From assembly GCA_040386595.1 (NCBI GenBank), contig JAZKFE010000003.1:83208-147207 (forward strand): a stretch of 64,000 nucleotides of DNA. Reading direction: 5' to 3'. The position numbers and the translations under genes were made by a program. A model generated the notes under the pieces. That model was not told where the DNA came from. It did not search any database and saw only the letters and a program-made list of their open reading frames with translations. Positions 43,819-52,800 of the stretch are shown one piece after another. How positions within the stretch are numbered: the stretch's first letter is position 1; every line of letters starts with the position of its first letter. The DNA is from JAKFVC01 sp040386595 (lineage in GTDB: Bacteria; Planctomycetota; Planctomycetia; Planctomycetales; Planctomycetaceae).

Positions 43819-45840
43819 GTGAATCCATTTCGATCCGGCATTGTCGCCAGCCCGTGGGAATCTACGGTTGTCGATGTCAACACGATTCACCACGAAGTTT
43901 TTGAGCAATGCCTGCAGGGAATCCAGCAAGTCCGCGCCACCCAACGCAGTGCCGGCTTGCTGATTCATGGTGAGGCGGGGAGCGGTAAGACACACCTCTT
44001 GCGCCGATTGCGGTCGCATCTCGCCCCCCAGGCTCCTTCCGCCACTGATCGCGACGAGTGCCTCTATGTGTGGGTTCGTTTGCAAACCAGCCCGCGCATG
44101 ATCTGGCGGACATTGCGACGGACTCTGGTCGACGATTGGTTTCGTCCCGTCAGTGGCATGAATTCCCAATTCCAGCGGATCTTGTTCCATCGCTTCGCGG
44201 AAATTCGCACCGCCGAGGGGGACCTGGAACGCTGGTACGATTACATGCTGGAGAACGATCGCCCCGGGCTCAAAGACCTGCTCGACCGGATCGCCGACGC
44301 GCTCGACCTGGATCGCAATACCGCGGTGGCCTTCGAACACATCGCCTTCGGCCGGCATGTCCGTGATTTGCGGGCGTGGTTAAGCGGCGACTCGCTGCCC
44401 GAAGCGGCACTGGTCCGGATGGATCTGGCACAGGACGAGGGAACCGATGAAGAGCGTGAAGACCAATCGCGACAGATCGTGTTGATGCTGTGCCGACTGG
44501 CGGGGAATGGCCTGCCGATTGTAATCAGTTTCGATCAAGTGGAAGCGTTGCAAATGTCGCCCGGCGATCGCGACGCGTTGTTCTCCTTCGGACAAGTCAC
44601 GAGCACCCTGCACGACAGCACAACGAATGTCTTAATCGTTTCCTGTGTCCAATCGGTGTTCGTCGCCGAGTTACGAGACCATGCACGCCGAGCCGACTAT
44701 GATCGCATGACGTCTCTGGGAGCGTGGTCTCTCGATCCCCTCAACCGTGACCAGGCCTTGCAATTAATTCAAGCTCGCTTGAGTCAGTTCAGTGACGCGG
44801 AAATGAGTAAGATTCCAACAACTGCCGGCTGGCCGCTCGCCCCCGCGGCTTTCGACGAGCTGTTTGCGAAAGATGGCAGCATCCCACCCCGACAACTGTT
44901 AAGCCTCTGTGCAGAACGCTTCGAGGCATGGCTCAAACAATCCCGAAAAAATGCCACGAGCGGCAACGCCGTTCCCTCCGATCCGACGCCCGAGACCAGC
45001 CCGACAACAAACGCCGTCGAGGAGTCGCCCGCTCGTCCGGCAGTGGCTACCTTCTTCAAAGAGAAGTGGGCCGCCGCCATTGAGGAAAAGCACGCCAGTA
45101 GTACGCCCGAGCGGACGGAAGAGATTATTCGACACGGACTCCCCATGCTGGTTCGATTGGTCGCCGCTGAAACCAAGCTGGTGACGGATGACCTCTTGCC
45201 CGACGTGTCACTGGTCTTCGAAACCGAATCGGGGCGGACGGGAATTAGTCTGTGTACGCAGGCCAACATGAATAGCCTGTCAGCGCGGCTGAAACGACTC
45301 AAGACGCAGTTTTCCACCGAGCGATTGCAGCGCCTGGTCGTCATCCGCGATAGCCGAATTCCCATCTCCGCGACGGCGAAAAAGTCACAGCAGTTGCTAG
45401 ATGAACTGGAGCAGCAACAAGCAGTCGTGCTGCATCCGACGATGGAAGTCTTGGCCGCATTGGATGCCTTGCGAGATCTGCTCTCAGACGCCAAGTCCGG
45501 AAATTTATCCTGGCACGGCGGAACCATCTTGCCGCAAACATTGGAAGAGTGGCTCGTCGGAAACTTAACCGACGGCCTGCGGGATTTGGTGGATCAAGTA
45601 CTGGGCAACAACAGCAAAGCTGCCGGAAAAGGTGCCTCAGACACGCGTGACGTCGAGGCCCTCAACACGCTCCTCGCCACTCGCCCCGTGCTGCAACTGG
45701 ACGAAGCCGCCGAGGCCTTAAATCGCCCGATCGAAACGGTGACGTCCCTGGCGGAACGCTACCCTGACCAGTTCCGCGTACTCAACGGCCCACCCGCGAC
45801 TTTGTTTCGCGCCGAAGAAGCGGCAAGCCAGCACAGTTGA
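43819..45840 (+). CDS. AAA/STAND-like ATPase with C-terminal helix-turn-helix
   Basis: 673 residues. Walker A GEAGSGKT at 51-58, and a Walker B-like IVISFDQVE near 235 (Asp239, followed by Gln rather than acid), with an arginine/sensor-like ANSP-type region up to about 350. A variable Pro/Ser-rich linker (390-415) leads into an alpha/beta domain (LPDVSLVFETESGRTGISL, RLQRLVVIRDSRIPI) and ends with a winged-helix-like segment (LQLDEAAEALNRPIETVTSL). The N-terminus NPFRSGIVASPWE resembles DnaA/Orc-type or transposition-ATPase loaders in layout only. It is the middle gene of the putative nuclease/translocase module. Confidence 0.65.
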   Translation: MNPFRSGIVASPWESTVVDVNTIHHEVFEQCLQGIQQVRATQRSAGLLIHGEAGSGKTHLLRRLRSHLAPQAPSATDRDECLYVWVRLQTSPRMIWRTLRRTLVDDWFRPVSGMNSQFQRILFHRFAEIRTAEGDLERWYDYMLENDRPGLKDLLDRIADALDLDRNTAVAFEHIAFGRHVRDLRAWLSGDSLPEAALVRMDLAQDEGTDEEREDQSRQIVLMLCRLAGNGLPIVISFDQVEALQMSPGDRDALFSFGQVTSTLHDSTTNVLIVSCVQSVFVAELRDHARRADYDRMTSLGAWSLDPLNRDQALQLIQARLSQFSDAEMSKIPTTAGWPLAPAAFDELFAKDGSIPPRQLLSLCAERFEAWLKQSRKNATSGNAVPSDPTPETSPTTNAVEESPARPAVATFFKEKWAAAIEEKHASSTPERTEEIIRHGLPMLVRLVAAETKLVTDDLLPDVSLVFETESGRTGISLCTQANMNSLSARLKRLKTQFSTERLQRLVVIRDSRIPISATAKKSQQLLDELEQQQAVVLHPTMEVLAALDALRDLLSDAKSGNLSWHGGTILPQTLEEWLVGNLTDGLRDLVDQVLGNNSKAAGKGASDTRDVEALNTLLATRPVLQLDEAAEALNRPIETVTSLAERYPDQFRVLNGPPATLFRAEEAASQHS

Positions 45841-45877
45841 CCGTTTGGTTTTGGCGAAGCAAGTCCTCTGGGAAGGT

Positions 45878-45942
45878 GAGGCTCCTGCCGAACCGCTTGG
45901 TCTTTCGGCTTCCGGGAGACTGAGCGGTTCGGCAGGAGCCTC
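45878..45942. repeat. Intergenic hairpin repeat
   Basis: A perfect 20-base inverted repeat (GAGGCTCCTGCCGAACCGCT and its complement) with a 25-base loop, directly after the ATPase gene. Frames through it read GEAPAEP and SGSAGASPS, which recur as spurious small ORFs in planctomycete genomes. No gene is present. Confidence 0.85.
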
Positions 45943-45972
45943 GCCCTCCCAACGATTTGAATCACGAAAGCG

Positions 45973-46026
45973 CCCCAGAGGCTCACACCTCTGGCTACCG
46001 ACGACGGGCCCTCCGGGCCGAAATGC
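45973..46026 (-). repeat. Second copy of the dispersed repeat at 30296
   Basis: 54 bases, nearly identical to 30296-30349 in inverse orientation (about 2-3 differences). With the 45878 hairpin it fills the 380-base gap between the ATPase and the nuclease-FtsK gene, which may lower co-transcription of the two. Confidence 0.8.
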
Positions 46027-46220
46027 AGCTTGAATAACACTGCTTCGAAAAAATGATATCGTGGCTAATTCCCGGCACAGGCTTGCTAGGATGCATTTGT
46101 TCTGAATAATCAAATAGAACAACATCACAAGGCGATGGGCAATAGGGGTAGGGCGATGCTGGCATCATCATCAAGAGCCATGCTTGGAAAAACCTCGGAA
46201 CTCGGTCGGAGACATCTGAC

Positions 46221-48164
46221 ATGCCAGTGACGCTTTCCGTCAGCCAAGTCCGCGAGGCTCTCTATCGAGCCGATGGCATGACCGACGCCCGCGGGGATGG
46301 CGCCGCATCGACGGCCGTCCTGGGACGTTGGTTCCATGAAGCCTTGGGACTGCTCGTTCAAAACCATGGCCCCGGAAGCCCCTTGGCCACGCTGGCGGAA
46401 GTCGACAACAATCTCGACGTTTGGAAAGCCACTCTCGTCACACACATCTATTCTCAATTTGTCGGTCCCAGACTGACTCAGCAACAAGCCGCGCTGCACG
46501 ACGCGGCACCGCAAGTCATTTCCTTCTGGAAAGCCATGCAGGCCGCCTGTCATTGGGTGGCGGAATTGAGTTGGCGGTTGGCTCAAGAACGGAAGTCGTA
46601 CCGCGAGAAACTGCGGGCTCCGTGGCAGGAATTGTCCTCATGCATCACGACCGACGAACCACTGATCTGCGAGATCCGAGAACCCCACTGGTCGGACAGC
46701 GTGCGTCTGATCGGCATCGCGGATGCCGTCGTGCGAAGAGCCGACACCGGTGCCTGGTGTGCGATTGAATTCAAACTCGGACGAACATCGCCCGCCGTGG
46801 ACCTCGGCCAAGCTTGCCTCTATCACATTATTTTGAGTTCTGCCGCGATGGCGGAAAATCACTCATCTGCCAAGGGAGATATCGGAAACCTCGGCGCATT
46901 GGCGCTCGTCAGTTTCCGACCCGACCTGCACGAGCGCCTGTTCTCGGCCCCGGATCTGACCGTGGTTAAACAGCGTCTCATCGAAGTGATTGGCCAGCTG
47001 GCGGGCGTGGCGAATGGCTCTTCGACAGGCGCGAAGGGTGGTTCAACTCCCGTCCCTTCACCTAAAGCTGAATATCAAAGTAAAGTATCGCCGGCGACCG
47101 ATGAGCATCGGCAGCTGGGTCTGAACATCGTCAAGACGTTAGCGGAATACGGCGTAGCCGTAGAACAGACCGAACCAATTGTCGTCGGGCCCACATTTCT
47201 AAGATTCCCTATAAATCTTGGTCGCGGAATGCGGGTGAGTGCGGTCGAGAAACGGGCTGCGGAACTGCAAGTCAAATTGAATCTGAGAGCCGAGCCGTTC
47301 ATCAGCCGTGATCTGGGCCAACTGGTGATCGATGTTCAACGGCCGGACCGCGAGAAAGTCTATTTTAAAGATTTCCGGTCCCAATTGCCGCGTCCGGCCG
47401 AGGGCAGGGGGGGCTCGCATGTCCCAGTCGGAGTGAACCTGTCGGGAGAACTGATCTGTGCCAATCTGGCGCAACCTGAGCATGCTCACTTTCTGGTGGC
47501 AGGAACAACGGGCAGCGGCAAAAGTGAATGGCTGCGGCTGGCTATCGCTGGTTTGGTGGTGTCGAACACGCCGGAGACCTTGCGGTTGCTGGTGATTGAT
47601 CCCAAGCGGAATGCCTTTCATGCCCTGCGAGAATCCCCGTTCCTGTGGAAGCCGCTCGTCTTTCCTGATGAGCAACCTGCGGCGGATGTGTTGGCGGAGT
47701 TAGCCGAAGAAATGGACCGCCGTTATCGCCTGCTAGACGGAGCCGATTCGATCGTGCAATTCGCCGATAGAACGGGGCAGGTGTTGCCGCGAATTGTTTG
47801 CGTGTGCGATGAATACCGCGATTTGATCAGCCGCGGTCGCGTGGAACGCAAGTTGATTGAGCAACAAATCTGCCGGCTGGGTGCGAAGGCTCGGGCGGCG
47901 GGAATCCACTTGATTCTGGCAACCCAAGAACCCAGCCGAGACACGATCCGCGGACCGCTGGATTCGAACATCCCCGCTCGGGTCGGGCTAAAAATGGGCA
48001 AGCGTCTCGAGTCCACCATGCTCCTCAACGAGGCTGGGGCCGAGAAACTGTTGGGAAACGGCGACTTGCTGTTCCGCGACATCGGCAGCCCGCGGCGACT
48101 GCAAGCCCCCATGCTTCACGAAGACGAACGCAACCTCGTCTTTGGTGAAGAGTTTTCGAAGTGA
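46221..48164 (+). CDS. PD-(D/E)XK nuclease fused to FtsK/SpoIIIE-type translocase
   Basis: 647 residues. Residues 1-215 have RecB/Cas4-like nuclease motifs: GRWFHEAL (His39), GIADAV (Asp168), AIEFKLG (Glu183, Lys185) and QACLYH (Gln197, Tyr201). Residues 295-640 follow the FtsK alpha and beta parts: GPTFLRFPINLGRGMRVSAV, Walker A GTTGSGKS at 427-434, Walker B IVCVCDEYRDL with Asp529-Glu530, then KARAAGIHLILATQEPSRD and AEKLLGNGDLLF. There is no membrane segment and no gamma winged helix, so it is a soluble DNA pump with a nuclease head. It follows the ATPase gene after a 380-base repeat-bearing gap. Confidence 0.85.
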   Translation: MPVTLSVSQVREALYRADGMTDARGDGAASTAVLGRWFHEALGLLVQNHGPGSPLATLAEVDNNLDVWKATLVTHIYSQFVGPRLTQQQAALHDAAPQVISFWKAMQAACHWVAELSWRLAQERKSYREKLRAPWQELSSCITTDEPLICEIREPHWSDSVRLIGIADAVVRRADTGAWCAIEFKLGRTSPAVDLGQACLYHIILSSAAMAENHSSAKGDIGNLGALALVSFRPDLHERLFSAPDLTVVKQRLIEVIGQLAGVANGSSTGAKGGSTPVPSPKAEYQSKVSPATDEHRQLGLNIVKTLAEYGVAVEQTEPIVVGPTFLRFPINLGRGMRVSAVEKRAAELQVKLNLRAEPFISRDLGQLVIDVQRPDREKVYFKDFRSQLPRPAEGRGGSHVPVGVNLSGELICANLAQPEHAHFLVAGTTGSGKSEWLRLAIAGLVVSNTPETLRLLVIDPKRNAFHALRESPFLWKPLVFPDEQPAADVLAELAEEMDRRYRLLDGADSIVQFADRTGQVLPRIVCVCDEYRDLISRGRVERKLIEQQICRLGAKARAAGIHLILATQEPSRDTIRGPLDSNIPARVGLKMGKRLESTMLLNEAGAEKLLGNGDLLFRDIGSPRRLQAPMLHEDERNLVFGEEFSK

Positions 48165-48276
48165 CATTGCCGGTTCCGTCATCGTCGTTATTGGCTCCGC
48201 TTCAATGCGACTCCAAAGCTGACACTGCGAGAACGTTGACGTTGCTCGCAGATGAGTCACCATTTGCGAGGAAGTA

Positions 48277-48376
48277 GGAAAATCTCACGCAAAGGCGCCA
48301 AGGCGCAAAGTTCTGAAAATCAACCGAACAGAACGTTCTTCTCTTCGCGCCTTGGCGCCTTTGCGTGAGATTTTCC
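48277..48376. repeat. 30-bp perfect inverted repeat
   Basis: Arms at 48277-48306 and 48347-48376 are exact complements (GGAAAATCTCACGCAAAGGC and on). The 40-base loop includes AGAACGTTCT. Similar CTCACGCAAAGGCGC blocks are widespread in environmental bacterial genomes. It follows the nuclease-FtsK gene at a distance of 112 bases. No gene within. Confidence 0.9.
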
Positions 48377-48529
48377 GCATCTTCGTCGGCTATCAGATGA
48401 AAACAGCATGGAGACTGAAGTCACACGACTTTTCGGGTTTCGACATGCGCCGCTTCTTCCCTTGGGCTGCTGAATCTGGTTGAATCAGCTGTTGCCTTAC
48501 TCACCATGACTCCCGGAGTTCTGTTACGC

Positions 48530-49012
48530 ATGATCCAAATACGTCCCTTCCTGGATTCAGACCTGGAACCGCTGACCAGGATTATGAATCAGATCGTCGA
48601 GCGGGGCGATGCCTTCGTCTATGACCAGCAGTTTACGACAGAGCAGATGCGGACCTATATCAACTCCTACACGGCGGCGTTCGTGGCCGTGCTGAACGAG
48701 CGGGTTGTCGGAGGCTATGTGCTGAAGCCCAATCAGCCTGGCCGCGGTTCGCATGTCGCTAATGCCACATATATGATCGCTGCCGAAGCACGCGGCAACG
48801 GCTTGGGCAGGTTGCTGGGTGAGCACTCGTTGGCGGCAGCCACAGACTTGGGATTCACAGCAATACAATTTAACGCCGTCGTCAGCAGCAACACGGCCGC
48901 CGTGGCCTTGTGGGAGCGATTAGGCTTTCAAATCATGGGGACCATTCCGCATGCTTTTCATCATGCCGACGGACAATATGTCAATCTGCATGTCATGTAC
49001 CGCAGTCTTTAA
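48530..49012 (+). CDS. GNAT-family N-acetyltransferase
   Basis: 160 residues from the ATG at 48530 (an earlier in-frame ATG at 48506 lacks the family start). Typical GNAT layout: IQIRPFLDSDLEPLTRIM, a central strand VGGYVLKPN, the acetyl-CoA loop AAEARGNGLGRLLGEH near 92-107 and NTAAVALWERLGFQIMGTIP near 120-140. Acceptor substrate unknown. It lies just before the deaminase gene (57 bases), same strand. Confidence 0.85.
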   Translation: MIQIRPFLDSDLEPLTRIMNQIVERGDAFVYDQQFTTEQMRTYINSYTAAFVAVLNERVVGGYVLKPNQPGRGSHVANATYMIAAEARGNGLGRLLGEHSLAAATDLGFTAIQFNAVVSSNTAAVALWERLGFQIMGTIPHAFHHADGQYVNLHVMYRSL

Positions 49013-49069
49013 GGCTCGAGATAAGCCGCCGCGTTGAAGTCCTCTCCACGACCGTTCCCGGAGCACACC

Positions 49070-49534
49070 ATGAACGACGCCTCTCACGAACACTTCATGC
49101 GACGAGCCATCGAGTTGGCGGCGAACGTTCCCCATCTGCCCTTCGGAGCCGTGATTGTGGACCAGGACCGCCAAGAGATTATCGCCGAAGGCTGGAACCG
49201 ATCGTCGATCAATCCGACCTGGCATGGGGAGATTGACGCCCTCAATCATCTGGCTCAATTGCCGACGACAATCCCCGGCAGTCGGCTGGCACTGTATACG
49301 ACGGCCGAACCCTGTCCGATGTGCCAGGGAGCCATTCTCTGGAGTGGCATCGGAACGGTCGTGTTTGGAACCTCAATCCGGTTTCTACAAAGCCAGGGGT
49401 GGCGGCAAATCGACATCCAAGCCGAGGAAGTCATCCGTCGTAGTCCAACGTGGAATTGCACGCTGATCGGCGGCATTCTGGAGGCGGAATGCAATGCAAT
49501 GTTCCTGTCCGCCGCACAACGCGGGTTTAACTAA
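49070..49534 (+). CDS. Guanine-deaminase-like nucleobase deaminase
   Basis: 154 residues from the ATG at 49070. Zinc/catalytic motifs are WHGEIDA (His52, Glu54; HGE rather than HAE) and PCPMC at 81-85 (Cys82, Cys85). Length and the C-terminal pattern (FGTSIRFLQSQGWRQIDI) resemble GuaD-type and related purine-base deaminases. It differs from the deaminase at 41009, which is Fcy1-like. Probably co-transcribed with the GNAT gene. Confidence 0.8.
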   Translation: MNDASHEHFMRRAIELAANVPHLPFGAVIVDQDRQEIIAEGWNRSSINPTWHGEIDALNHLAQLPTTIPGSRLALYTTAEPCPMCQGAILWSGIGTVVFGTSIRFLQSQGWRQIDIQAEEVIRRSPTWNCTLIGGILEAECNAMFLSAAQRGFN

Positions 49535-49556
49535 AAAGGGAGATGTATATCGCTTT

Positions 49557-49718
49557 TAGGCGAGCGTCCGGCGTGAGCCGGATGGTTGTTAGCAACTCGA
49601 CAAATCTTCGAGGCGATCTTCAAAATGTGATGGGCGTGTTTCGCCCAACCCCAAGAGCCAGGTGAATGGTTACCGACAGCGTCTAACAACCATCCAGCTG
49701 ACGCTGGACGCTCGCCTA
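49557..49718. repeat. Imperfect long inverted repeat
   Basis: Arms 49557-49592 and 49683-49718. TAGGCGAGCGTCC and GGATGGTTGTTAG pair perfectly with their partners. The central ten bases differ. No gene. The loop is 90 bases. A degenerate copy of the GGATGGTTG block appears near 63774. Confidence 0.8.
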
Positions 49719-49736
49719 CGAAGAGAAGAACGCTGT

Positions 49737-49763
49737 GCTCACCCAGATTTGAGAATCTGGGCT
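49737..49763. repeat. 27-bp repeat shared with 63841-63867
   Basis: GCTCACCCAGATTTGAGAAT and on, matching the reverse complement of 63841-63867 with one difference in 27. It contains its own palindrome (CCCAGATT / AATCTGGG). It lies upstream of the cytochrome gene. Confidence 0.8.
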
Positions 49764-49891
49764 CCCCCCACTGTGGGCTGGTGGTGAATCGCTCGCAACA
49801 CAGATGTGCGTTTTTTGATGCTTGATGGGTGATCGGCTGCCTCGAGTTCGTTACACTGAAGTTTCAGTGATTCTGGCCGGGGGAGAACGTC

Positions 49892-52800
49892 ATGCCGAGA
49901 ACTTGGATTTTCCACAGCCTGCTGTGGCTGCTGATTGCGGGACCGGTCTGGGGTGCGGACCGACCCGCTGTGATACGCTGGGATTTCGGAACGGAAGAAT
50001 CGACTCCGCTCAGATCGCACGGAACCGTCCTGCGCGACGTCGCAGGGCCGAGACCGCCGCGCTATCCGGACTTCGAAGCCGGCAACACAGCCATCAAGCT
50101 CGACGGCAGCGGGGCCCATCTGTCGTTTGAAGATACGGGTGCACAAAGTCCGTTTGATTTCCAACAGGGCGATGCCATCACGATTGAGGCCTGGGTCCAG
50201 GTTGAAGAACTGCGGTCGGGCGAAAACGTCTATATCATCGGCAAAGGTCGCACTGGGTCGCGCGGCTTCGCGGCTGATAATCAAAATTGGGCGCTACGAG
50301 TCCGCGAAACACGTGGCACCGCAGGGCTGAGTTTTCTCTTCGCCACCGCTCCCGTCAGTGGTGCTATGAAATCGGACGCTCATTGGCACCGCTGGACGAC
50401 AAAAACGGGTTTTAATCCGGGCCCCGGCTGGCATCATGTTGCGGTCGCCTATCAATTCGGTACTCCTGGCAGTATGCGTGGTTGGATCGATGGCAAGCCA
50501 CAACCTGGTGTTTGGGATATGGGCGGGGCGACGACAGAACCTCCGGTCGTGGACGACGATGCCATCTGGATCGGTTCGTCCCGCGGCGGCGCAGCAGCCA
50601 ATAGTTTTCGTGGCTCATTAGATGCAATCGCCATTCATCGCCAGGTCCTCGACAACACCATCATGCAGTCCCGTTTTCGACGTGAAGGGGGTGAGGTTGT
50701 CGTGCAACCTGTCCCCGAATCCATGCCGTTGATTAGCGATCTGCCAACCGACCGAGTACTTGTCACATTGCACGAAGGCATGCCGGCCCATGTGAGGTGG
50801 CTCAATGAAGGTGAAGCGGCTCCGGCCGAGACCGCTCGCTGGCCTGCCGATTTTTTTCTGATGGACCGCTTGCCCGTGCGTTACGACGCCTGGGGCATCC
50901 GTGATGCCTGGAAAGCCCCGGTCCTGATGCGGTTGGCGGCGGACGTCTCGCTGACACCAGGAAAACATCGTTTCTTGATGCGCGTTCGCGGCCTCAGTCG
51001 CTTGTGGGTCAATGGTGAAGTCATTGCCCGCAGCCAGCCTCTGCTGGGTTCCCCCAGCGGTGAGGAACCCATCACACCGGTCGCCACACCGCCGTTGCCT
51101 GGGCTGCGCATCGCCGAGCATCGCCAGCAGGAAGTGTTTGGCGACGCGACGATTGGTGCAGATGGAAAATGTCATGTGATCCTGGAAACTTTAGTCGGTG
51201 GCAAATCATTGCGAGCCGACCCCGGTGAGCTCTGTGTTGCCGTCCAAACAGACGATCAGACTTCGTACACATTGTTGTCCGCGGGCACCGTGACACCCCC
51301 TGTTCCCCTGACGGATCACGATGTGACCTTGGCTCTCGTACGACAGGAAACGCTACTGCAAGAGTTTGATGACCAAACCCGGCGTGCAGCAGCCACCAGC
51401 CAGGATGCCTTCTGGGAAACACGTCATGCCACCGCGCAGAGCTGGGCCGGTCAGCATCCTGCGCCGTCTGCTCCGAAGCCCGATTCACATCCGATCGATG
51501 CCTTTCTGACGGCGAAAATTGAACGGGCGTTGGCCGACGCGTCGAAATCATCACTCCAAGAGGCAGAGCAATTTCATCGCCACGTCCTGCCCATCCTTCG
51601 TGATGAATGTTTCCGCTGCCATGGTGATAAAGAGAGTGGCGGGCTGCGGGTGAATAGTCGCGAGGCTGCCCTGAAAGGGGGAGATTCTGAATCTCCCGCA
51701 GTGGTACCGGGAAACATTGCCAAGAGCGAGCTGATCCACCGGATTCGTGCGACGGATCCCGAAGAGCGTATGCCCCCGGGAGCCAAGCCGCTCAAAGCGG
51801 AACAGATCGTTGCCTTAGAATCTTGGATCAAAGCTGGAGCCCCCTGGCCGGCACCGCCGGTCTCGAAAGAAGATGTTGCGGCGGCACCACTCTTGAACGA
51901 TGCCGCGTTCTTAAGACGCGTATTTCTCGATACCGTTGGTGTCCCGCCGTCAGAAGCCGAGATCCGCACATTTCTGTCGGACTCGTCTCCCGAGAAGCGA
52001 CGACGGACCATCGACCAGTTGCTCACCGACGAACGTTGGGCCGATCATTGGGTCAGCTATTGGCAGGACGTTCTGGCTGAGAACCCGACGCTGCTCAACC
52101 CCAGCCTCAATACCACCGGCCCCTTCCGTTGGTTCTTGTACGACGCACTTCGCGATGACAAACCGTTCGATCGACTGGTCACCGAATTGATTCTGCTGCG
52201 AGGAAATCCGCACGACGGTGGCAGTGCGGGTTTTGGTATCGCGGCCGATAATGATGCCCCGTTTGCGGCGAAAGGGCAGATCGTCGCGACTGCGTTTCTA
52301 GGAATTGAACTGCAATGTGCTCGGTGCCATGACTCGCCCTACCACAGCACGAAGCAACGCGATTTGTATGCCTTGGCGGCCATGTTCGAACGCAAGCCCG
52401 TCACCGTCCCCAAGACCAGCCGGGTTCCACTAGCATTCTTCGAACAGAAGCAGCGTGAGTCGCTGATCAAGGTCACTCTGAAACCGGATGAAGCGGTGAC
52501 TCCCTCGTGGCCGTTCGCGGAGGTCACCGGCAGCCCGGACGACACCGCCATCTCCGCGTTGATGCAGAAACCGGACGACACACGTGAGCGGTTAGCGGCA
52601 CTGATTACGTCGCCTCACAATNNNNNNNNNNACAATGTGCGGTTCTCGCAGGTCGTCGTGAACCGAGTCTGGCGACGCCTGATCGGTGCGGGGTTCGTTG
52701 AGCCCGCCTCCGATTGGGAAGGACACGCCTCCAGTCATCCCGAATTGCTGCAGTGGTTGGCTCAAGAATTCGTCACTCACGACTACGATGTGAAACATCT

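Noticed and set aside
45718..46128. Reverse-strand frames with GEAPAEP and SGSAGASPS motifs
   Set aside because: Arise from the intergenic hairpin repeat, a known source of false ORFs.
42468..48164. Prophage or integrated element as source of the nuclease/FtsK module
   Set aside because: No integrase, tRNA, att-like repeats or phage structural genes are seen around it.
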